This document shows, piece by piece, positions 6,932 through 11,201 of a stretch of DNA of 11,201 nt; the first letter of the stretch is position 1; every line of letters starts with the position of its first letter. Made by a program: the position numbers and the translations under genes. The notes under the pieces were generated by a model. That model worked only from the letters and a program-made list of their open reading frames with translations. It was not told the DNA's origin and searched no databases. Source of the DNA: Mariaggregatimicrobium sp964498785 (lineage in GTDB: Bacteria; Zhuqueibacterota; Zhuqueibacteria; Thermofontimicrobiales; Thiofontviventaceae); the NCBI GenBank assembly GCA_964498785.1, contig CAZCJL010000173.1, positions 1 to 11,201 of the forward strand, given 5' to 3'.

Positions 6932-7010
6932 AGTTGATGCTTTCACATTCAACTCAGAACTTTGCCGTAAACCGGAGTAATAAAAAGTAATAATTCATTA
7001 AGAGTATACT

Positions 7011-7643
7011 ATGTCCCCAAAACTTGTACCGAAAATTATTTTAGAAGGAACCCGATTAACTTTCAAAACTGAAATTGCATTTGCGTTAAATGAAAACCCG
7101 GCAATTGTCGGGCCGCGCAAATATCGCTATCACTCCCCAATCATATCCGCGGAATGGTGCGCGTTCACCAATTTTCCCTGGGGCCGCGGACTCATTAATT
7201 TTGCACCGGATGAAGAAGAAAAGGCAATGGAAACCTATCGTACATGGGTCAAACTATTCGAACTGCAGCGTTATTATTCCTGGATCATTGATCGATTTCA
7301 TTTATCCACCAAATTAGTGCAACAGACTATGTACGGGAAAGATATCGATTTTCGCTGGCTTGAGGAACGCTTGTACGCGCTTAATTTCCGGTTAATTTAT
7401 TGCTATCGCAGTCCTCAATCTTTCCAGGCCGCACGGGAAGAGCGGCTTAAAGTATCCGGCAATCCCTCTCAATATGACGAGTTGCAAATTTTCATCAAAG
7501 AACAACATCAGATGCGTGACCTGGTAAAACAATCCATGTTGCAAACTCTTGCGCTCGATATTTCGGATAATGATATTCCAACGGCAGTCGATAAAATCGC
7601 CGAATGGATGCAACAAACAGGCGGACTCTATCTCAATTCGTGA
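7011..7643 (+). CDS. P-loop kinase-like protein with degenerate Walker A (thymidylate-kinase-like)
   Basis: The product has 210 residues. The N-terminus K-I-I-L-E-G-T-R-L-T-F-K-T-E-I-A (8-23) aligns with the Walker A strand-loop-helix of nucleoside and nucleotide kinases (I-L-E-G-x4-G-K-T), except that the Gly before Lys19 is Phe18. W-I-I-D-R-F-H-L-S-T (91-100) matches the D-R motif of thymidylate and deoxynucleoside kinases. L-I-Y-C-Y-R-S-P-Q-S-F-Q-A-A-R-E-E-R-L (128-146) resembles the strand plus LID arginines. Family membership is therefore likely, while ATP-binding competence is doubtful. The ribosome binding site is weak (AGAG, 7001-7004). It starts about 80 bases after a strong terminator and has no close partner gene, so it is probably expressed alone. 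The substrate is unknown. It could be an inactive or re-purposed kinase. Confidence 0.8.
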   Translation: MSPKLVPKIILEGTRLTFKTEIAFALNENPAIVGPRKYRYHSPIISAEWCAFTNFPWGRGLINFAPDEEEKAMETYRTWVKLFELQRYYSWIIDRFHLSTKLVQQTMYGKDIDFRWLEERLYALNFRLIYCYRSPQSFQAAREERLKVSGNPSQYDELQIFIKEQHQMRDLVKQSMLQTLALDISDNDIPTAVDKIAEWMQQTGGLYLNS

Positions 7644-7765
7644 TCATTTATCGAGTCTGTATTTTCCGATTTTTCTAACTCCTGTAATGATTAGACATTT
7701 GTTTTACAAAAATGTTTAACCAACCAAATATAACATAAATTTAATTTTCAAAAATAGATTTTATC

Positions 7766-7794
7766 TTGACATTTCTCTTTATTCAACTTACATT
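7766..7794 (+). promoter_or_regulatory. Sigma70-type promoter of the type IX-exported protein gene
   Basis: A perfect -35 box TTGACA (7766-7771) and TACATT (7789-7794) are separated by 17 bases in a very AT-rich stretch. Transcription would begin near 7801, leaving a leader of about 120 bases before ATG 7922. The rest of 7644-7921 holds no gene. Confidence 0.65.
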
Positions 7795-7910
7795 TATTTT
7801 ATCTTATTTTTACACATAAAAATTGTTCTTTCAAAACTTCCTTTCGTTGTTGGTCAAAATCAGAAATACGAACAACACGATTCACATCACATTTTATACC
7901 AAAACTAGAA

Positions 7911-7915
7911 AGGAG
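7911..7915 (+). promoter_or_regulatory. Ribosome binding site fixing the start at ATG 7922
   Basis: AGGAG (within AAAGGAG) is 6 bases before ATG 7922. The protein from there opens with a basic stretch and a hydrophobic core, as a signal peptide should. The frame is open upstream to about 7823, but that would bury the signal peptide. Confidence 0.75.
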
Positions 7916-7921
7916 CACATT

Positions 7922-9727
7922 ATGAAACGTCACCTCAAAATCAACATTTTATTTTATCTGACTTTATTATCCCTTTTTATCGTCTCTTCACTATTTCCGT
8001 CAGAATTACAAACATCTGTTGAGCCGGAAATTACTGTTTATCAATTAAATTTTCGCGGTGGAGAACTACCGGAGCTATATTCAGAAACCGGATTGATAAC
8101 AGTAGGATATACGCCAGAAGAGACGGATAAATACTTTAACATCATTGCAAATGAAAATACGCCTATTTGGATCGTACAAAATTTGTACCTACCCGACAGT
8201 ACAAATATTGCAACTATTCAACAAATGGCAACACGTATTAATCTGAAATTGCTGGAAGCCACAGCCGGCGTCGCTGTAGATACGGTCTCACTCGCATATT
8301 CCATTACCGATACACTGTGCGAAGTGATGCCTGATGTCGTTGATTTTAATGATATACCTGTGGACACATTAAGTGACCACACATTTAACGACGTGACGAC
8401 AGATACCACCACAAAAGTTCAGGTTATTGATACCTATTCAGCCATTTTTGATTTTGATGGTTTGGATGATTTCACTGACGTAATCTATCGCGGCTGTGCC
8501 GTCCCCAATATTGATCTTGATTATGGTACATACCCGTCAGTGACTGACGTATATGCCGGCGACCGCAATGCCTGCGTTCCTGCGTCCGCGGCGAATAGTC
8601 TCAAGTGGCTGCATGACAACGGTGATATTACTCTGCCCGATTCGGATATTCGTAACACGATGGAGGAATTAAGCTATCTTATGGAACGCGCGGATAACCA
8701 GGGTGTTACAATAGATAATTTCCTCAAAGGCAAACTGGATTATATTAATACCAACTCTTTAAACATCAATGTAAAATTTCAGTCAGAAAGTATTAATTCG
8801 GATGTAATGAGTTCTGACGGGACAACCATTGCGCGGAATGATAACGGCACCAGCAATTATCCGACCTGGGAATGGCTGAAGCAACAAATGGAAGACGGCG
8901 AAGATGTGGAGCTGTGCTATTACTGGTGGGACGGCGATACCTGGCGCGGTCATGCAGTGGTTGTCACCGGAATTTTCTCCAATGAAGATGGTTTAAAATC
9001 TATTACGTTCAAACACGATCTCGATCAGAGTGCAACAGGCGGCACGGTTCAGGAATCCGTTTATATCTTTACAGATGATAATGGCCGGTTGCGCATTCAT
9101 CGCCCGGATCCGAAAGGGCACCAGCGCCCGCCATTCATCGGACATGCTGTGGCAGAAAGTCCGGGAGACCCCATCCCATCGCCGGTTGAATTAGGCTTTT
9201 TTACGGTTTTTGCCGATCAGGGAACAGTGGCGCTGAACTGGCGCACTGAATCCGAAAGTAATAACTACGGTTTTGACATTTTGCGCAACGGTCAAAAACT
9301 GGCATTTGTGGAGGGACACGGCACTACGGCAAAACCTCGTCAATATAGTTACACCGATACAAAACCGGTTTCCGGGATGAACAGTTATCAATTATTCCAA
9401 ATTGATTTTGACGGGAGCCGGGAGAAAATCGCACAGCGAGATATTAATATCGCTTCGCAGCCCGCGCATTTCTCATTGGGTCAAAACTACCCGAATCCGT
9501 TTAACAATTCAACAAATATCTCTTTCGCAATCCCGGAAGATTGTCATGTCACATTAAAAATATACAACCTGCTGGGAAGAGAATTATTAACAATTATCGA
9601 CCAGGATATGCAGCAAGGTCGGCATCGAATTACTATTAAAACAGATAATTTACGCAGTGGTGTGTATGTATACAGATTAACTGCCGGCGCATATTGTGAA
9701 ATGCGCAAATTCATTTTATTAAAATAA
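7922..9727 (+). CDS. Secreted C39-like/papain-fold cysteine peptidase-like protein with type IX sorting domain
   Basis: The product has 601 residues. A signal peptide covers M-K-R-H-L-K and a hydrophobic run at about 8-25. Residues 33-170 are not recognised. Residues 210-395 look like a papain-fold domain of the C39-like group: R-N-A-C-V-P-A-S-A-A-N (215-225) with candidate nucleophile Cys218, a helix after it, W-R-G-H-A-V-V-V-T-G-I (341-351) with candidate His344, and K-H-D-L-D (364-368) with a possible third residue. Residues 420-510 resemble a fibronectin-III-like strand module. The end (515-601) is a type A Por/type IX sorting domain: S-L-G-Q-N-Y-P-N-P-F-N at 518-528, then N-L-R-S-G-V-Y-V-Y-R-L and K-F-I-L-L-K. 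It should cross the outer membrane and be surface-bound or released. Peptidase activity is inferred from the Cys/His pattern only. It has its own promoter and terminator. Confidence 0.85.
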   Translation: MKRHLKINILFYLTLLSLFIVSSLFPSELQTSVEPEITVYQLNFRGGELPELYSETGLITVGYTPEETDKYFNIIANENTPIWIVQNLYLPDSTNIATIQQMATRINLKLLEATAGVAVDTVSLAYSITDTLCEVMPDVVDFNDIPVDTLSDHTFNDVTTDTTTKVQVIDTYSAIFDFDGLDDFTDVIYRGCAVPNIDLDYGTYPSVTDVYAGDRNACVPASAANSLKWLHDNGDITLPDSDIRNTMEELSYLMERADNQGVTIDNFLKGKLDYINTNSLNINVKFQSESINSDVMSSDGTTIARNDNGTSNYPTWEWLKQQMEDGEDVELCYYWWDGDTWRGHAVVVTGIFSNEDGLKSITFKHDLDQSATGGTVQESVYIFTDDNGRLRIHRPDPKGHQRPPFIGHAVAESPGDPIPSPVELGFFTVFADQGTVALNWRTESESNNYGFDILRNGQKLAFVEGHGTTAKPRQYSYTDTKPVSGMNSYQLFQIDFDGSREKIAQRDINIASQPAHFSLGQNYPNPFNNSTNISFAIPEDCHVTLKIYNLLGRELLTIIDQDMQQGRHRITIKTDNLRSGVYVYRLTAGAYCEMRKFILLK

Positions 9728-9754
9728 AATATTATCAAATAATAGCAGATAGAT

Positions 9755-9811
9755 AAGCCCCCTTATGAACGTATATGAAAATCAGGTGTACATTCCAAGG
9801 GGGCTTTTGTA
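9755..9811 (+). terminator. Rho-independent terminator after the type IX-exported protein
   Basis: AAGCCCCCTT (9755-9764) and AAGGGGGCTT (9797-9806) pair perfectly over 10 bases around a 32-base loop. The arm is followed by a T-rich tract (TTTTGTATTTCTTTTT). The loop is unusually long for a terminator, but the GC-rich stem and T tract make this the likely end of the transcript. Confidence 0.8.
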
Positions 9812-9882
9812 TTTCTTTTTAACCTGAATTATTGACTGATATTTACTACAGAGCCTTGAAGAGGATAATTTACTGAGGTTAA

Positions 9883-9955
9883 AAAAATAATCAAAATCGA
9901 TGCAACCTTCTATCGCAACGCGCTGTCTAATATTTAGAACCACTTGATTATTTTT
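9883..9955. repeat. Perfect 12-base AT-rich inverted repeat upstream of 9987
   Basis: AAAAATAATCAA (9883-9894) is the exact reverse complement of TTGATTATTTTT (9944-9955), with 49 bases between. The right arm ends 31 bases before ATG 9987. It could be a weak terminator or attenuator in the leader, an operator, or the ends of a small decayed element. AT-rich arms also occur by chance. Otherwise 9812-9986 holds only the ribosome binding site GGAGA (9976-9980). Confidence 0.4.
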
Positions 9956-9986
9956 CTTACGAATATATGCTTCATGGAGATGCGTT

Positions 9987-10898
9987 ATGCTAAATACATT
10001 AAAAAATATCGGATTCATTTTTCTTGTCATGGTTATATCCATCGGTATCTACTGGTTTTTATATCTCGATAAATCAGAAAGCCAGGATGCATTGGATCAA
10101 GCATTAAATATCTTGGGTGAAAAACTGTTGGCAATGGTACCGGAAAAAGAAGGCAGGGAGGGCGTTGAGATAACGTATAAACAATTCATGGAGAACGCAG
10201 ACCAGCAAAAAATCCCCAGTGAAAGTATTGAAAAAATGGCTGCTCAGATTTTAAACCTCAGCAACGAACAGAAGAAACTAACGCCGGAGCAGGCAAAGGA
10301 AATTATTCGCGCCTCTCAATACGCCCCGGTTATCGGTCCCGCCAAATCCAGTGGTTATTCGGTCGCGAGTAATACTCATCCAAAAGCAGGCCTGCCAAAA
10401 CCTCCTTCACCACAGGCACTGGAAGATTTGGGCAAACGCATTCGGATAATCGCACAGTTCAACCAGGACTTTAAAAAAGAACTAAAAGCGGAACAGCAGG
10501 ATAAAATGCAGGAATTCCAATTCAGGATCGATAACGATTTACGCATCCGCATGGACCGGACATTAAAAAATAAAATTCATCAACGCGAATATCAGCGTCT
10601 TGCGAGAGACTTGAGATCGCTGGAAAAAAAACAAATATTGGTCTGGCAATCGCTTCCCAATGATTCGTTTAAAAATTATTGGGAGCTTCACAGTCAAAAA
10701 TTTGACTCGTTGCAACAGGTGCAAAACTTGAATGATCAATTCAATCTCCAAAAAGAAATGGAAAATCTTAGTTTCCTGGAAATCGAAATTTCAGAAATTT
10801 GCCCGGAAATTGACGCCGATTCTGAATCAGTCAAAGTGAACATATCGTCCTCAGGCGGTAATGCCACTGTTACGACCCGGTGTACGAATACACGATAA
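9987..10898 (+). CDS. Single-pass membrane-anchored coiled-coil protein of unknown family
   Basis: I do not recognise this 303-residue protein. One membrane helix spans about residues 8-27, with Lys6 before it and D-K-S-E-S after. A large polar domain follows. By the positive-inside rule that domain may face the periplasm, but this is weak. Residues 32-112 are acidic and helical. Residues 113-143 form a Pro/Ser/Gly-rich linker. Residues 143-262 are rich in Gln, Lys, Glu, Arg and Leu with heptad-like spacing, suggesting a coiled coil. The tail (263-303) is more strand-like, holds the only two cysteines (Cys272 and Cys299) that might form a disulfide, and ends in a Ser/Gly/Thr-rich stretch. The GGAGA site at 9976-9980 is 6 bases before ATG. 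It stands apart from its neighbours, after a terminator. Confidence 0.8.
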   Translation: MLNTLKNIGFIFLVMVISIGIYWFLYLDKSESQDALDQALNILGEKLLAMVPEKEGREGVEITYKQFMENADQQKIPSESIEKMAAQILNLSNEQKKLTPEQAKEIIRASQYAPVIGPAKSSGYSVASNTHPKAGLPKPPSPQALEDLGKRIRIIAQFNQDFKKELKAEQQDKMQEFQFRIDNDLRIRMDRTLKNKIHQREYQRLARDLRSLEKKQILVWQSLPNDSFKNYWELHSQKFDSLQQVQNLNDQFNLQKEMENLSFLEIEISEICPEIDADSESVKVNISSSGGNATVTTRCTNTR

Positions 10899-11201
10899 AT
10901 TTGATTTCCGAACCAGTCGCTCCCCAAATTTCAACAACTATGCTATTAAAAATTCGTGAGAAAAATCTCTAATAATAAAAACCTGCATTCATCTTCCGAT
11001 TTTCTCTTTTGCCCAAAAAATAAGATGTTGACAATTTCGAATTATTTTGATACTTTAAAATGATTGTTTCAATATTAATTTCACAATTTTTGTCTGGATT
11101 ATTCATATATCTGTTGTGAGTGACGTTCGGTATATTCGTAAATCATAAATTTAGTATCCATTCAATAATTGATGGTGTGCATCAAAGCTTTCGGATTCTC
11201 T
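10899..11201. other. Gene-free right end of the window
   Basis: These 303 bases contain no convincing reading frame and no clear terminator for the preceding gene. The notable element is the promoter at 11028-11056. Downstream of it the sequence is AT-rich leader or intergenic DNA that runs off the window. Confidence 0.6.
11028..11056 (+). promoter_or_regulatory. Sigma70-type promoter pointing out of the window
   Basis: A perfect TTGACA (11028-11033) and TACTTT (11051-11056) are 17 bases apart. The layout copies that of the promoter at 7766-7794 (TTGACA-17-TACATT). Transcription would begin near 11063, with at least 138 bases of leader before the window ends. Confidence 0.6.

Noticed and set aside
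7823..7921. In-frame extension upstream of ATG 7922
   Set aside because: It would place 33 residues before a standard signal peptide, and a strong AGGAG sits just before 7922.
9782..10042. 86-codon minus-strand frame between the terminator and the coiled-coil gene
   Set aside because: It overlaps the terminator arm and the start of a better gene, has no convincing binding site, and its low-complexity product resembles nothing I know.
11060..11119. 19-codon hydrophobic frame right after the promoter at 11028
   Set aside because: The ATG sits at or before the expected transcription start and has no binding site; AT-rich DNA readily gives such short hydrophobic frames.

Overview
The window reads as an AT-leaning stretch (roughly 40% GC by eye) of a Gram-negative bacterial chromosome. 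It is most likely from the Fibrobacterota-Chlorobiota-Bacteroidota (FCB) side of the tree, such as Calditrichota, Ignavibacteriota, KSB1-like or related candidate phyla. The best clue is the secreted protein at 7922-9727, which ends in a type IX secretion (Por) sorting domain carrying the 'QNYPNPFN' motif typical of those lineages. Shine-Dalgarno sites (GGAGG-like) precede most genes. At least two good TTGACA-type promoters are visible, which argues against a typical Bacteroidota promoter. The phylum is inferred from one domain and is not secure.

All supported genes lie on the + strand. Left part (145-2178): a two-helix membrane protein with a CBS-like pair; a 28-codon remnant of a zinc-ribbon gene; a small beta-rich hypothetical ORF; and a polyphosphate glucokinase with a TTG start. 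Spacing is short, so these could form one transcription unit. Middle (2352-6846): a kynureninase-like fold-type I PLP enzyme; a gene-free stretch of about 340 bases bounded by a near-identical 20-base direct repeat; a PhzF-family isomerase; and, 45 bases further on, an exported S9 prolyl-oligopeptidase-type serine peptidase. That block ends in a very strong rho-independent terminator at 6893-6931.

Right part (7011-10898): a P-loop kinase-like protein with a degenerate Walker A loop; a sigma70-type promoter leading to an exported cysteine-peptidase-like protein with a type IX sorting tail, closed by its own terminator; and a single-pass membrane-anchored, coiled-coil-rich protein of unknown family. 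The last 300 bases hold a good promoter whose gene lies beyond the window.

I see no complete mobile element, CRISPR array, tRNA or rRNA. No defence or other multi-gene novel system is evident. The more unusual points are the broken zinc-ribbon gene, the kinase-like protein with Phe in place of the P-loop Gly, the type IX-exported papain-like protein, the pairing of kynureninase-like and PhzF-like enzymes, and a palindromic 25-base sequence present in one intact (terminator) and two degenerate copies.
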